Part shown: positions 1 through 10,620 of the stretch, piece by piece
Position numbering within the stretch: the first letter of the stretch is position 1
Layout: the number at the start of each line of letters is the position of its first letter
From: Ahaetulla prasina
Lineage: Eukaryota; Chordata; Lepidosauria; Squamata; Colubridae
Length of the DNA stretch: 64,000 bases
Direction of reading: 5' to 3'
NCBI RefSeq assembly: GCF_028640845.1
Contig: NC_080539.1
Span: 369,873,233 to 369,937,232, forward strand
Notes under the pieces: model-generated
The model's database searches: none
What the model saw: only the letters and a program-made list of their open reading frames with translations
What the model was told of the DNA's origin: nothing
Translations under genes and position numbers: made by a program

Positions 1-590
1 CATGCGTGCCTTCCGCACATTTCCCCGCCCTCAAAAATATGGTTAAATAGGGTATAAAACTAACAACAAAAATTAAAATATAACACAAATCATAATCCAT
101 AGTCACTCCTTAAAACCTCCACTCCCCTTCCAGAAACAAAGAAAATACATTTCTTCCAATCCATTATATCTCAGACCATTCCACTCCTAGAGTTCTCAGA
201 AATTTCCGATTGTGTTGGTGTTTGTTCTTGAATAAAGTACATAGTTTTTAATATCCAACCTTCATCAATCAATATCAAAACAACGTTCCATCTTCCAATA
301 TTCACCAGGGGTTCTTCTAAAATGTCTTTCTTCCTTAAGCAGTCTCTCAAAAATAGTTCATATTTCCAACTTAATTTCTTAAATTTTTCTATCCAACCTT
401 CAAGGGTAAACTATAGTCCATCTTTTCACATCTTTGACATTTATATACATCAAATAATATTACAAATATCCAATATATCAATTGTAATAATTAAAATCTT
501 CACTTTACCTTGCTTATATCAAATAACATTATTAAAATTACACCTATAACTTATCCAAAATATATCTATTATAACAATTAAATTCTAATT
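1..590. other. AT-rich sequence, no gene seen
   Basis: AT-rich DNA with no convincing coding pattern, RNA gene or recognisable repeat end. Confidence 0.5.
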
Positions 591-596
591 AGCCTG

Positions 597-1058
597 TATT
601 CGGTTCTGGGAAGTCCCGGGGGGGTGGGGGGAGGAAGGGGAAGGGAGGGGGAGGGGGGATGAGGGTAGAAAATGGATTGATGGTCAATGTACAAAGATGA
701 TTGAAGATGTATAATTAATGTAAGATCGGAGCTGCCTGGCTACCACTTCAGAATGACGGGGAAGAAGGAAGTAGAAGAGAGAAGGAGGTAGGAAAGAGAA
801 GAGGAGGAAGAGGAAAGAAAGGAAGAGGGATAGAAGAGGGAGAAGAAAGGAGTAGGGAGGAAGGAGGAGAGGATGTAGATAAGAGAGGGGGAGGATGGTT
901 GTGGAAAGTAGAAGGTAGAGAAGGGAAGAGAGTTAAAGGAAGGGGGTGGTGACCGGGCAGGTCCGATTAATTGTATATGATGGTACATTAAATATGTTAT
1001 TGGATATGAATGTTAAAATAAAACTTTTTTAATGAAATAAATAAATAAATAAATAAAT
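597..1058 (+). mobile_element. L1-type LINE 3' end with polypurine tract
   Basis: A G-rich block, a long GGAAG/GAGGAA polypurine run, a ggcaggtccga motif, and then aataaaactttttt with an (AAAT)n tail. The same order occurs at 43600-44130, and polypurine tracts are typical of L1 3' UTRs. It is 5' truncated and has no coding remnant. Confidence 0.55.
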
Positions 1059-1141
1059 GGTTAAATAGGATGGCGTAGCGCCAGGACTCTCAGCTACCGG
1101 TTCGACTGAATACCACGTCTGAGGTAATCCTGAATTTACGA

Positions 1142-1680
1142 CTGTAATGGAACCCGCCAGTGGTGAAATGTAAAATTTGTTACTACCGGTTCTGTGGGCA
1201 TGGCCCGGTGGGCGTTTAATGTGACTGGGTGGGCCTGGCCAACTTTAAAAAAAAAAAAAAAAATTAAAAGCATTTTTTCTATAACCTCTTCGGCCAAAGG
1301 GGTTGTAAAAAAATGCTTTTAAAAGGCTCTGGCGATCCCAGCTGAGTTGCCTGATCGTCAGAGCCTTTTAAAAGCATTTTTTTAATAGCCTCTTCGGCCG
1401 AAGAGGCTGTAGAAAAAAATGCTTTTAAAAGGCTCTGACGATCCCAGCTGAGCCGTGTGATCATCAGAGGCTTTCCCCCCCTACTTTTAAAAACATTTTT
1501 TTCTTCGGCTGAAAAAATGCTTTTAAAAGTAAAAAAAAAAAAGCCTCTGATGATTGTGCGGCTCAGCTGGGCATGGGCACGGGGTGGGGGCAGGGATTTT
1601 TGCTACTGGTTCTCTGAACCACCTGCCGCCATCACTACCAGATTGGGCAATCCGGTCTGAACCGGGAGCATTTCACCCCT
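1142..1680. mobile_element. Foldback-rich hAT-like MITE (accggttc family)
   Basis: It begins near agtggtgaaatg with ttactaccggttctgtggg and ends ctgaaccgggagcatttcacccc, matching in inverse the ends of the better-preserved copies at 21575 and 54650. The interior holds large inverted repeats built from cttttaaaagcatttttt and cctcttcggccgaagaggc. No clean target duplication was found. Confidence 0.5.
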
Positions 1681-1708
1681 TTACAGTTGTAAGTTGCAAT
1701 GCTTGTAA

Positions 1709-1885
1709 AGAATAGAATAGAATAGAATAGAATAGAATAGAATAGAATAGAATAGAATAGAATAGAATAGAATAGAATAGAATAGAATTTTATTGGCCAA
1801 GTGTGATTGGACACACAAGGAATTTGTCTTGGTGCATATGCTCTCAGTGTACATAAAAGAAAAGTTACGTTCATCAAGGTACATG
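1709..1885 (-). mobile_element. AATAG-tailed LINE, 3' terminal fragment
   Basis: An (AATAG)n run of about 17 units leads into ttttattggccaagtgtgat and the rest of the 3' end seen in longer copies (for example 53459-54420). Orientation is minus. Only the last ~100 bp of the element are left. Confidence 0.8.
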
Positions 1886-2110
1886 ACCTTTTATTTTATA
1901 ACCTTTTTTGTGGTGGCCGTTAAGCGAATCACCATGGTCATTAAATGAACCTCTGATCATTAAGCAATCCCATTGTTTGCTATGGTGCGTTTTGCCGACA
2001 AATAGTAGTAAAGTCAACTTACAACCATTCAAGGTTACAACGGCATGGGAAAAAAAGCGCCTTATGATTGAACGATCAGGGTCAGCAGCTACAGGACGAT
2101 GATAAGAAAA
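1886..2110. repeat. Fragment of the gtcctcgacttacgac repeat
   Basis: Phrases such as gttaagcgaatcacc and acaaccattcaaggttacaa match the interior of the ~400-bp family best seen at 19315-19715. Confidence 0.45.
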
Positions 2111-2278
2111 GTTTCTTACCTATCACAAATATAAGTTATATAACCAATAGGGATAAGTGTCTTAGGTACAATCCCAAAACATCTGGAGCACCAGTTGAAC
2201 GCCATTGGCACTGACAAAATTCCCCATCAGTCAGTTGCGAAAGGGAACAGACAAGCCCAATAACCTTCACTCCTACAG

Positions 2279-2661
2279 CGTGTGAGCAGGAAGCCAGCCA
2301 CGTGCTGGAATTACTGACAGCAGATCTAGCTGAAAAGAATTCAAAGTGGGAGGATCCTCGCTTCCGGAGATCTGAGAGGCGACGCCAGCAGAAGGAAGGG
2401 AGGGGCAGGCCTGGATAAATTCTGAGTCATGGAGCCACACCCCACAGCCTATATAAAGGACCTGCTTTTGGCATTCCAACCTTGAGTCAAGCAAAGTCTC
2501 ATCTAGTTTGCTGATATTGGACTCTATGGTTGAAGTCACGACTTGGACTCCTGCCTGCCCTGATAAACCTCAAAAGAATTTGGCAAGCTGCAGAGGCTTC
2601 GTTGCCACGTTTGATACGGACTTCCTTGACCCGGTCGTCGGAGGGGGAGTGGGACACGACA
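2279..2661 (+). mobile_element. LTR fragment related to the 55.4 kb solo LTR
   Basis: It shares gagtcatggagccacaccc and a following tataaagg promoter block with the intact LTR at 55416-55965. Its end, ggagtgggacacgaca, resembles that LTR's ggaggacagaaca end. The 5' limit is uncertain. Confidence 0.55.
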
Positions 2662-2674
2662 AGTGCAGAGAAGA

Positions 2675-3235
2675 TGTTGTGGTTCGTCAGCAGCCTACGG
2701 AGCTGATAGCAGAGTCAGACAGCAATGAGGCTGAGGTGGGGCCAGGGCCATTGGGAAGTGACGTGCAGACTCCAGAGCCTCCAGAGACTGATAGTAGTGA
2801 GGCAGAGGAACAGGAGGAGCCTGTTCCTAATGCACGCATGAGAAGAGCTGCCAGAAGGCAAGAGCAGCTCAAGCAAAGAGGACGACTCGGGAGTAGGGCC
2901 AAGAAATGATTGGCCCCTCCCACAAGGCTTAAAAGACCAGCACCAGTGTTTCAGCTTTGCCAGAAAACAATGTTGTAGCTGCGTCTTCTGCTTCGTCTTC
3001 TGCTTCGTATACATCTTTGCTTTTGTGGCTTCTGGACATTTGCCAGGAAGGGCCTTTGGCAGTTTGCCTAATTGGACCTAGGTTTGTGAGATAACTGAGG
3101 AATTTGTGTTGGGAGGCATTTGTTTTATTTTGAGTTGAACAACGCCGGGAATGAAGTAATTCCCAGCTGTTCGAATAAAGTTTGTTTTTCCATGGACTAA
3201 GTTTATTACTACCTACTTGGGCCTGGGTCACAACA
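2675..3235 (+). mobile_element. Solo LTR with 5-bp target duplication
   Basis: A 561-bp unit starts TGTTGTG, ends CACAACA, and is flanked by direct repeats GAAGA (2670-2674 and 3236-3240). It has a TATA-like cttaaaagac near 2927 and an AATAAA near 3174, the usual layout of an LTR. No internal retroviral or retrotransposon coding region is attached. An open frame in its 5' half (to 2909) is acidic and low in complexity and is probably not a gene. Confidence 0.8.
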
Positions 3236-3261
3236 GAAGAGCACCTAAGTTGATTGTAGAG

Positions 3262-3665
3262 AGAAATATCTGAGGAACGGTTGCAGGATTTGAGATTGGC
3301 TAATCTAGAGAAAAGAAGGGCTAGGGGAGGACATGATAGCAGTGCTGCGTATTTGAGAGGCTGCCACAAAGAAGAGTGGGGTCAACTTATTCCCCAAAGC
3401 ATTAGAAGGCAAGGCAAGAAACAATGAAGGGAAACCAATGAAGGAGAGAAGCAACCTGGAATTAAGAAGAAACTTCCCAATGGTGAGAACAATTAACCAA
3501 TGCCTTGCCTACAGAAGTTGTGGGTGCTTCCTCATTGGAGGTTTTTGAAGAAGAGACTTTCTTGTCTGAAATGGGATACGGTCTCCTGCTTGAGCAGGGG
3601 GCTGATCTAGAAGACCTCTAAGGCCCCTTCCAGCTGTATTCTGATTAAAATCTTGCAACGATATC
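3262..3665 (+). mobile_element. CR1-type LINE 3' end
   Basis: It shows the usual CR1 order: a gaggacatgatagcagtg segment, a gaagaaacttcccaatgg segment, and a closing ggtctcctgcttgagcaggg followed by cccttccagctgtattctg. It is non-coding and 5' truncated. Confidence 0.65.
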
Positions 3666-3671
3666 TCTAAC

Positions 3672-4120
3672 ACAGTGGTGGGTTGCCCCCCCCCCCGGTT
3701 CAGACCGGTTCGCAAGAACCGGTAGTAAAACCGGCGGGAGGCTTCGTCAGAGGCTTTCGTCTTCTTTTAAGAAGCATTTTTGTTTGCCTTTGAAAGAAAG
3801 AAAAAAAAAAAGCTTCTGACGATCAGGCCACTCAGCTGGGATCGTCAGAGGAGCCTTTTTAAAAGCATATTTTTTACAACCTCTTCGGCCAAACTTTTAA
3901 AAGCATTTTTAAACAACCTATTTGGCCAAAGAGGTTGTAAAAAAAATGCTTTTAAAAGTAAAAAAAAAAAAAGGCTCCGATGAGCGCGTGGCTCAGCTGG
4001 GCATGGGCGGGGGGGAGAGGAGGGGGGCAGGAATTTTTGCTACCAGTTCTCCGAACCACCCGCTGCCATCGCTACCGGATCGGGTGATCTGGTCCGAACC
4101 GGGAACATTTCACGCCTTAG
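3672..4120. mobile_element. Foldback-rich hAT-like MITE, second copy
   Basis: Ends are agtggtgggttg with ggttcagaccggttcg on the left and ggtccgaaccgggaacattt on the right. The interior repeats cttttaaaagcattttt and cctcttcggcc hairpins as at 1142-1680. Confidence 0.5.
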
Positions 4121-4130
4121 TAGAACCCAC

Positions 4131-4208
4131 CTATTCTATTCTATTCTATTCTATTCTATTCTATTCTATTCTATTCTATTCTATTCTATTCTATTCTATT
4201 CTATTCTA
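4131..4208. repeat. (TTCTA)n microsatellite
   Basis: A pure pentanucleotide run of about 15 units, the same unit as the LINE tails here. It is likely the remnant of an AATAG-tailed LINE insertion. Confidence 0.9.
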
Positions 4209-4440
4209 AGAGAGGGTATAAATATCTCTCCCTCTCTCACCCATGGGCTCTTTTTTGCCCAGGACCTCAAACCATGTGGTCCTGTCCACCATTAAACCAT
4301 CTTTCCAAGCAGTCTCCACGTTTCCAGTGTCTTTCTTTCCACTTGCTACTAAACCCAGATGGATATTTCTTCCAACACCACAACTGGTCAGTAAATGAAC
4401 TGTTATAAGTGGAGGACTACCTGTAAACAGGTCAAAACTT
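4209..4440 (-). repeat. Interspersed repeat shared with 12270-12480
   Basis: The minus strand resembles the plus strand at about 12270-12345 (ggtttaatggtggacagg and ggtttgag...cctggg blocks). Class not recognised. Confidence 0.45.
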
Positions 4441-4625
4441 ATCAAAGAGGCACCAATCTAGAACAAAGGAGAAATTTCCCGACAGGCAGAACAACCAACC
4501 GGTTGGAACGGCTTGCCTTCGAAAGTTGTGGGAAAAACCTCCCATTCCTGGAGGTTTTCAAGAAGAGATTGGTTTGAAATGGCACAGGGTCTCCTGCTCA
4601 AGCAAGGGGGGGTTGGTCTAGATTA
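4441..4625 (+). mobile_element. CR1-type LINE 3' fragment
   Basis: It has ggagaaatttcccgacaggc, then ctggaggttttcaagaagag and gggtctcctgctcaagca, parallel to 3470-3620. Confidence 0.6.
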
Positions 4626-4687
4626 CAGCGGTCGCCAACTGGTGGTCCGCAGAAAAATTATTTGCATTTTTAATATTGCACTCAATC

Positions 4688-5142
4688 AGGGGTCCTCAAA
4701 CTACGGCCCCTGGGACGGATACGTGCAATGAATGTTTGTGTTGCTGCAGAAAGTCTCCCCCTTCGGGGTCTTTTTGTGTGGGTCGGAGGGGGGGAAGAAA
4801 TTCCGACTTGGGGTCCGCTTCAGCCTTCTGATGTGCGGTTTTGGGCGAAGGCTGGATGGAAGTGCCACTGGTGGCAAAGAGCCAGAGGACCTTGTTCCAA
4901 TGGGACTGCATCATGGCCTGGAACTGGCTGACCATCTCAGCCCACTGAGCCTCCAGGCGCTGATATCTGGCCTTGCACTCCTGCAGGTTTTCCCTCTGCT
5001 TGGAAAGCCTATGCTCCTAGTCCTCAGTGAGGTGCTTCTGCTAAGCCTCCTTCTCGGTCAGATCCCATTTGAACTGAGCTCTTATGCCAACTGTTTCTCG
5101 TGGTGGCTGCTTAGCTCCAACAACTGGGGCATGCATAAGCGC
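4688..5142 (-). pseudogene. Degenerate coding-like fragment beside a hAT-like end
   Basis: On the minus strand one frame runs for about 110 codons from near 5090 to near 4745 with only two in-frame stop codons. It reads QFKWDLTEKEA, then KQRENLQECKARYQRLEAQW and AEMVSQFQAMMQSHWNK, a charged heptad pattern suggesting a coiled coil, and continues into a Pro/Lys-rich tail. The plus-strand left end ggggtcctcaaactacggcc resembles the start of hAT-type elements. I do not recognise the source protein. It could be a captured host exon or a decayed transposon protein. Confidence 0.4.
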
Positions 5143-5315
5143 ACAAACGTGCCTGCCGTTCCTGTCCTATTGTTTTTCTTTTCTTCTTCCCATATATATG
5201 CTTATACCTCCTTATATTTACTCATATACGTGTTTATATACTATATAATCTTTTGTATGATACCTACATATATTGTTGTGACAAAATAAATAAAATAAAT
5301 AAATAAATAAACTGC
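5143..5315 (+). mobile_element. LINE 3' tail (tgcctgccgttcctgtcc family)
   Basis: The segment cgtgcctgccgttcctgtcc, then an AT-rich tail and attgttgtgacaaaataaat with (AAAT)n, matches the 3' ends at 10310-10620 (inverse), 11105-11300 and 25850-26005. Confidence 0.7.
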
Positions 5316-5439
5316 TTCCTGTTGGGACCCTAAGGAGCCCGGGCAGAGAGGCGGGGAGTTGGTCACGGCTACTCAGTCACATGACCACCTAGCCACCCCC
5401 ACACCCACACCCACCCCCGGCCTGATTGATTGATTTTAA

Positions 5440-6520
5440 TATTTGGGGATTTTAGCGGGTTTTTTAACAGGGGTTTTTATCTTTTGTATTTTTTACTTAA
5501 TAGTTTTAAGTATACAGCAGTTTAATTAGATTTTTGTCCCGGTGCCTGGAAGCCGTACGGGTCTGGATGGGGAGAAACAGGCTCAAGCTCAATCCCTCCA
5601 AGACGGAGTGGCTGTGGATGCCGGCATCCCGGTACAGTCAGCTGCAGCCGCGGCTGACTGTTGGGGGCGAGTCATTGGCCCCAATGGAGAGGGTCCGCAA
5701 CTTGGGCGTTCTCCTGGATGGACGGCTGTCTTTTGAAGACCATTTGATGGCTGTCTCCAGGAGAGCTTTTTACCAGGTTCGCCTGGTTCGCCAGTTGCGC
5801 CCCTTTCTAGACCGGGATGCCCTATGCACGGTCACTCATGCTCTCGTGACATCTCGTCTGGATTACTGCAATGCTCTCTACATGGGGCTCCCCTTGAGGA
5901 GCACCCGGAGACTCCAGGTAGTTCAGAATGCGGCTGCGCGGGTGATAGAGGGAGCCCCTCGTGGCTCCCACGTAACACCTCTCCTGCGCAGACTGCACTG
6001 GCTGCCTGTGGCCTTCCGGGTGCGCTTCAAGGTTTTGGTAATTATCTTCAAAGCGCTCCATGGCATAGGGCCGGGCTACTTACGGGACCGTCTGCTGCCA
6101 CCGATTGCCTCTCACCGACCCGTGCGCTCTCACAGAGAGGGACTCCTCAGGGTGCCGTTGGCCAGGAAGTGCCGACTGGCGACACCCAGGGGAAGGGCCT
6201 TTTCTGTTGGGGCTCCCACCCTCTGGAACGAGCTTCCCCCAGGACTTCGCCAACTTCCTGACCTTCGAACCTTCCGCCGCGAGCTTAAGACACATCTATT
6301 TATTTGCGCAGGACTGGACTAGAATTTTTAAATTTTAAATCTGGTTTTAATGGGGTTTTATTATTTATATTTCTATTTTAAATATTCGGCCTATTTAATA
6401 AGTTTTTTAAATTAATGTTTTATTCTGTATATATATATATATATGTTTTATTTGGCTGTAAACCGCCCTGAGTCCCTAGGGAGATAGGGCGGTATAAAAG
6501 TACGAACAAATAAATAAATA
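5440..6520 (+). mobile_element. L2-like LINE, 3' part with reverse-transcriptase C terminus
   Basis: A 262-codon open frame (5534-6322) encodes the C-terminal reverse-transcriptase and thumb region of a CR1/L2-type LINE. Recognisable blocks are RNRLKLNPSKTEWLWM, VRNLGVLLDGRLSFEDHL, LVTSRLDYCNALY, VQNAAARVI, LHWLPV, FKALHG, GPGYLRDRL, and GRAFSVGAPTLWNELPPGLR. The catalytic FADD region lies further upstream and is missing, so the copy is 5' truncated and inactive. The 3' tail has accgccctgagtccctaggg, ggcggtataaaa and (AAAT)n. The frame is intact, which suggests a fairly young copy. Confidence 0.85.
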
Positions 6521-6524
6521 AAAT

Positions 6525-6652
6525 TTTTTTTAATTTTGTTATGGTATTTTAAATGGTTTTTGGATTATTGTCGTTTTACTTGCTGTACACCGCCCTGAGT
6601 CTTCGGAGAAGGGCGGTATAAAAATGTGAATAAATAAATAAATAAATAAATA
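6525..6652 (+). mobile_element. Second L2-type 3' tail
   Basis: Contains caccgccctgagtcttcgga, gaagggcggtataaaaatg and an (AAAT)n tail, directly after the larger L2 copy. It is too short for coding sequence. Confidence 0.7.
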
Positions 6653-6659
6653 GTGGTGC

Positions 6660-7435
6660 ACAGGATTTAAATTTATGAATTTAGCGGGCCCCAAGGTCCG
6701 AAAGGTTGGTGACAACCTCTAAGGTCCCTTCCAGCCTCTGTTATTCTGTCTCTTCCTGATCTGATGCTCAGAACACATCTTCCTTTCCCTGAACAGGTAA
6801 ATTCTCCCCGGCGGGCCGGAAGATGCAACCCAGATCTGATGGGTCTTCATCTGCCAACTCCAGCCCGAAAAGCCAGGCTCTTTGGCAGTGGCTTGGCCTT
6901 TAGAGATGCCCATGGGCCTGCCCTGCCTGCTTGCGCCGAGGATAGATTTGCGAAAATTGTTCGCACGCTCGCTGTGTGGAGGCTGGCTCTGCGCCAGTCA
7001 GGAGTCCCGCTCCCGAGTTGGCAGAAGCAATTGGCAATTTATCTTGCCTGGCTCCCTTCCTCGGGCGCTTTGCTGCGAAGGCCTCTTGAGTGGGGTTTCA
7101 ATTATTGATGTTCCCTGCTTTGCTGCCTCCCGCTCCTCTTTTTTTTTTCCTTCCCAGCCAGCATTTGCATTAGCCACGTTGGGGGGGGGGGGAGAGAGGA
7201 AGAGAGAGAGGAAGGAAACCAAGCGGATGGGTAAAATTTTTCAAGCCAAATATGTGTCCGTCCCCCGCCTCGTGTCCCCCCAATATCGTCTTGCTTCCAG
7301 AAATGCCCCCCTTGGGCCATCAAGGCAGGGCAAAAATCCAGCAGGAAAACAGATTTTGCAAGCTGCTGGACTAGTTTTCAGAGGTGCATCCTTGGTCCAA
7401 GAGCTTTAAGAGTTGTAAACCTAATCTTTTTTTAT
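6660..7435. other. Mostly unclassified sequence, no gene supported
   Basis: A CR1 tail remnant (aaggtcccttccagcctc) lies at about 6720. The rest has several short open frames on both strands that overlap one another and show no recognisable protein. It has poly-T and poly-G runs near 7140 and 7185. Confidence 0.5.
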
Positions 7436-7439
7436 TATT

Positions 7440-7513
7440 ATTATTTTCATTTTGTCACAACAGTATACACAAACATCGTCATAAATAAAAAAACAACACA
7501 TCATAAAAGAAAT

Positions 7514-7570
<57 letters not shown>
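7440..7570 (-). mobile_element. LINE 3' tail plus (TA)n, split by the Penelope pair
   Basis: The minus strand reads the gtgtatactgttgtgacaaa tail of the LINE family seen at 25850-26005, preceded by atcataaaagaaatatata and (TA)n. The other part of this same LINE resumes at about 10292-10620, so the element between was inserted into its (TA)n tract. Confidence 0.7.
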
Positions 7571-7574
<4 letters not shown>

Positions 7575-7584
7575 TTCTGAGGTT

Positions 7585-8512
7585 TTCACGGTGTTTGTAT
7601 ATAGGTCTTTGGTTGTTTGGGTTTTCTCCGTAAAATTGGAAGTGTCTTGGCGACGTTTGAAGTCTCATTCGTCATCTTCAGGCTTCAGCTTCGTGCTTCT
7701 GGGAGCAATGTGTGATCGCAGCTGTTTCTTCCTTTTAACTGCTAGTGGGGGTTTGAACTGATTGGGTGGGAGCTTGGCTGTGCTCTGATTGGATGGGGGT
7801 TTTTCTGTGCTCTGATTGGCTGGGGGTGTGTCCTGTGTTGGTGGGGGCTTGGTTGTGCTCAGTCTAGTCTGTGCTGCAGGGGGATTTGAGCTGGTGAGCT
7901 GCATAGCTGTTGTTTGGCTTTGTGGTCGTGCTACATCTTCATAGTGGGTGTCAGTCTGCTGCATGAATGGATTGGAGGGGTTTGAAATGGCTAATGTTGC
8001 AGCTGCGGTCTGGCTTCTGGTCCTTGGTCGTGCTTCATGATCAGTGTGGGTTTGGGTCTGCTTTCTGGGTGGATGTGCGGTGGTGACATCCTGTGTGGAC
8101 CTTGTGAGTGTGGGTCTGGTGTCATTCCTCGTGTTAGGGACTCGTTTGTCAATAAGGGCGGGTTTCCAAATGGCTGGTAGGCGGGAGGTGTCATCTCGTT
8201 TGTTCATGCTGTGTGGGCGTTTTTCTATCTCAATGGCTTCTCTGATTATTCTGTTGTTAAAGTGTTCAGTTTTGGCGATAGTTCTGGTCTTTTTAAAGTC
8301 AATATCATGTCCTGTGACTTTAAAGTGTTGGACCAGGGAAGAAGTTGGTTCCTCTTTTTTGAATGAATACTTGCGTTCTTCAATGCGTGCACTTATTCTT
8401 CTGTTGGTTTGTCCAATGTATGTGGTGGGGCAGGCGGTGCATGGGATTTCATATACTCCTTGATTTTCTAACTCAATTTTGTCTTTGGGGTTTCTTAGGA
8501 ACCTTAGCGACC
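7585..8512 (-). mobile_element. Penelope-like element, inverted 5' partial copy (GIY-YIG part)
   Basis: The minus strand encodes LRFLRNPKDKIELENQGVYE, then IPCTACPTTYIGQTNRRISA and FKVTGHDIDFKKTRTIAK, which is the GIY-YIG endonuclease region of Penelope-like elements: GVYEIPC stands for the GIY motif, YIGQTNR for the YIG side, with the CxxC typical of Penelope. A long polar Pro/Thr/Gln-rich tail follows. The open frame covers 7665-8651 but its first ~45 codons run into the opposing copy. Only the 3' part of the element is present, head-to-head with the copy that begins at 8513. Confidence 0.82.
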
Positions 8513-10205
8513 TACTCGTGAGCTTTGATGTCATATCCCTCTTCACCCAAGTGCCAATCAAAGAAGCCTTGACAGCTATCCAAAACAAATATAACCCCCC
8601 CAAACACATCCTAGATCTGACCAACCACTGCCTATCCAACACATACTTCATCTATAATGGACAAAAATACAAACAAGTAGAAGGAGCACCCATGGGATCA
8701 CCCCTCTCACCTGTCATTGCCAATCTCTACATGGAAAACTTTGAAACCCAAGCTCTAGAAAAATCGGATCACAAACCCAAACTCTGGCTCAGATATGTAG
8801 ACGACACCTTCATAATCTGGCCACACGGGAAAGAAAAACTTGACAACTTCCTCACACACCTCAATAGCCTACACCCCAAAATACAGTTCACCATGGAAAC
8901 AGAAGTTAATAACCAACTTCCCTTCCTGGATGTCTTAGTCTACAGAAAACCCAATGGCTCCCTAGGACACACCATCTACCAGAAGAAAACACACACCGCT
9001 ATCTGCACGCACTCTCACACCACCACCCAGCACAGATCAACTCCGTAGCCAAGACACTCATCTCCAGAACAAAATGCTTAGCTGATGAACAACACCTAAA
9101 ACCCGAACTAGACACTCTCACTAACGTACTAACATCCAATGGATTCCAAACAAATAAGATTACCAAGCTAATCCAAAAGAACCCCCACTAAAATCCAAGA
9201 CAGAGAACAAGAAAACGGCACAGCCCTCCTCCCATATATAAAAGGCACCACAGACAGAATCAGCAAGATCCTCCACAAACACAACATCAAGACAGCATTC
9301 TGCACAAACAGAAAAATATCCACCATCCTAAGAAACCCCAAAGACAAAATTGAGTTAGAAAATCAAGGAGTATATGAAATCCCATGCACCGCCTGCCCCA
9401 CCACATACATTGGACAAACCAACAGAAGAATAAGTGCGCATTGAAGAACACAAGAACTCATTCAAAAAGAGGAACCAACTTCTTCCTGGTCCAACACTTT
9501 AAAGTCACAGGACATGATATTGACTTTAAAAGACCAGAACTATCGCCAAAACTGAACACTTTAACAACAGAATAATCAGAGAAGCCATTGAGATAGAAAA
9601 CGCCCACACAGCATGAACAAACGAGATGACACCTCCGCCTACCAGCCATTTGGAAACCCGCCTTATTGACAAACGAGTCCCTAACACGAGGAATGCCCCC
9701 AGACCCACACTCACAAGGTCCACACAGGATGTCACCACCGCACATCCACCCAGAAAGCAGACCCAAACCCACACTGATCATGAAGCACGACCAAGGACCA
9801 GAAGCCAGACCGCAGCTGCAACATTAGCCATTTCAAACCCTCCAATCCATTCATGCAGCAGACTGACACCCACTATGAAGATGTAGCACGACCACAAAGC
9901 CAAACAACAGCTATGCAGCTCACCAGCTCAAATCCCCTGCAGCACAGACCAGACTGAGCACAACCAAGCCCCCACCAACACAGGACACACCCCAGCCAAT
10001 CAGAGCACAGAAAACCCCATCCAATCAGAGCACAGCCAAGCTCCCACCCAATCAGTTCAAACCCCACTAGCAGTTAAAAGGAAGAAACAGCTGCGATCAC
10101 ACATTGCTCCCAGAAGCACGGTTGAAGCCTGAAGATGACGAATGAGACTTCGTCAGACGTCGCCAAGACACTTCCAATTTTACACGGGAGAAAACCCGAA
10201 CAACC
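8513..10205 (+). mobile_element. Penelope-like element, RT to 3' end
   Basis: The frame at about 8520-9048 encodes a Penelope-type reverse transcriptase: SFDVISLFTQVPIKEAL, EGAPMGSPLSPVIANLYME, WLRYVDDTFIIWPHG (catalytic YVDD) and LPFLDVLVYRKPNGSLGH. The frame breaks at about 9030-9050. The GIY-YIG region follows in other frames at about 9330-9560, again with damage (for example a stop inside the YIGQTNRRISA region near 9440), so the copy is dead. The 3' end, ggagaaaacccgaacaacca then aagacc, is the same as the outer end of the inverted copy at 7600. Outer borders on both sides are (TA)n. Confidence 0.85.
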
Positions 10206-10210
10206 AAAGA

Positions 10211-10212
<2 letters not shown>

Positions 10213-10291
<79 letters not shown>
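10213..10291. repeat. (TA)n microsatellite
   Basis: About 38 nearly pure TA units adjoining the Penelope 3' end. It is the partner of the (TA)n at 7516-7570. Confidence 0.95.
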
Positions 10292-10620
10292 GTGCATCAA
10301 CTATATTAATTTGATATAATGAAGGGAACAATAGGACAGGAACAGTAGGTACTTTTGTGGTCTTATGCACGCCCCTTATAGTCCTCTTAGGAATGGGGTG
10401 AGGTCAATAGTAGACAAGTTTTTGGTTGAAGATTTTGGGATTTTGAGTAGAGACTATGGAGTCATGTAATGAGTTCCAAGCGTTAACAACTCTGTTACAG
10501 AAGTCATATTTTCTGCAATCAAGTTTGAAGCGGCTGACATTAAGTTTGACTCTATTGTTTGCTCTTGTATTATTGCGATTGAAGCTGAAGTAGTCTTGTG
10601 TAGCTTCTTCCCCAAAAACA
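10292..10620 (-). mobile_element. LINE 3' part (minus), continuation of 7440-7570
   Basis: The minus strand encodes the LINE C terminus (EEATQDYFSFNRNNTRANNR, KYDFCNRVVNAWNSLHDSIV) and then the ggtaggcacg-like and cctgtcctattgttcccttc tail, reaching the (TA)n. It joins head-to-head with the plus-strand copy at about 10615. Confidence 0.75.

Noticed and set aside
2508..2909. 133-codon acidic frame
   Set aside because: It crosses from an old LTR fragment into a separate solo LTR, so it is not a single evolutionary unit.
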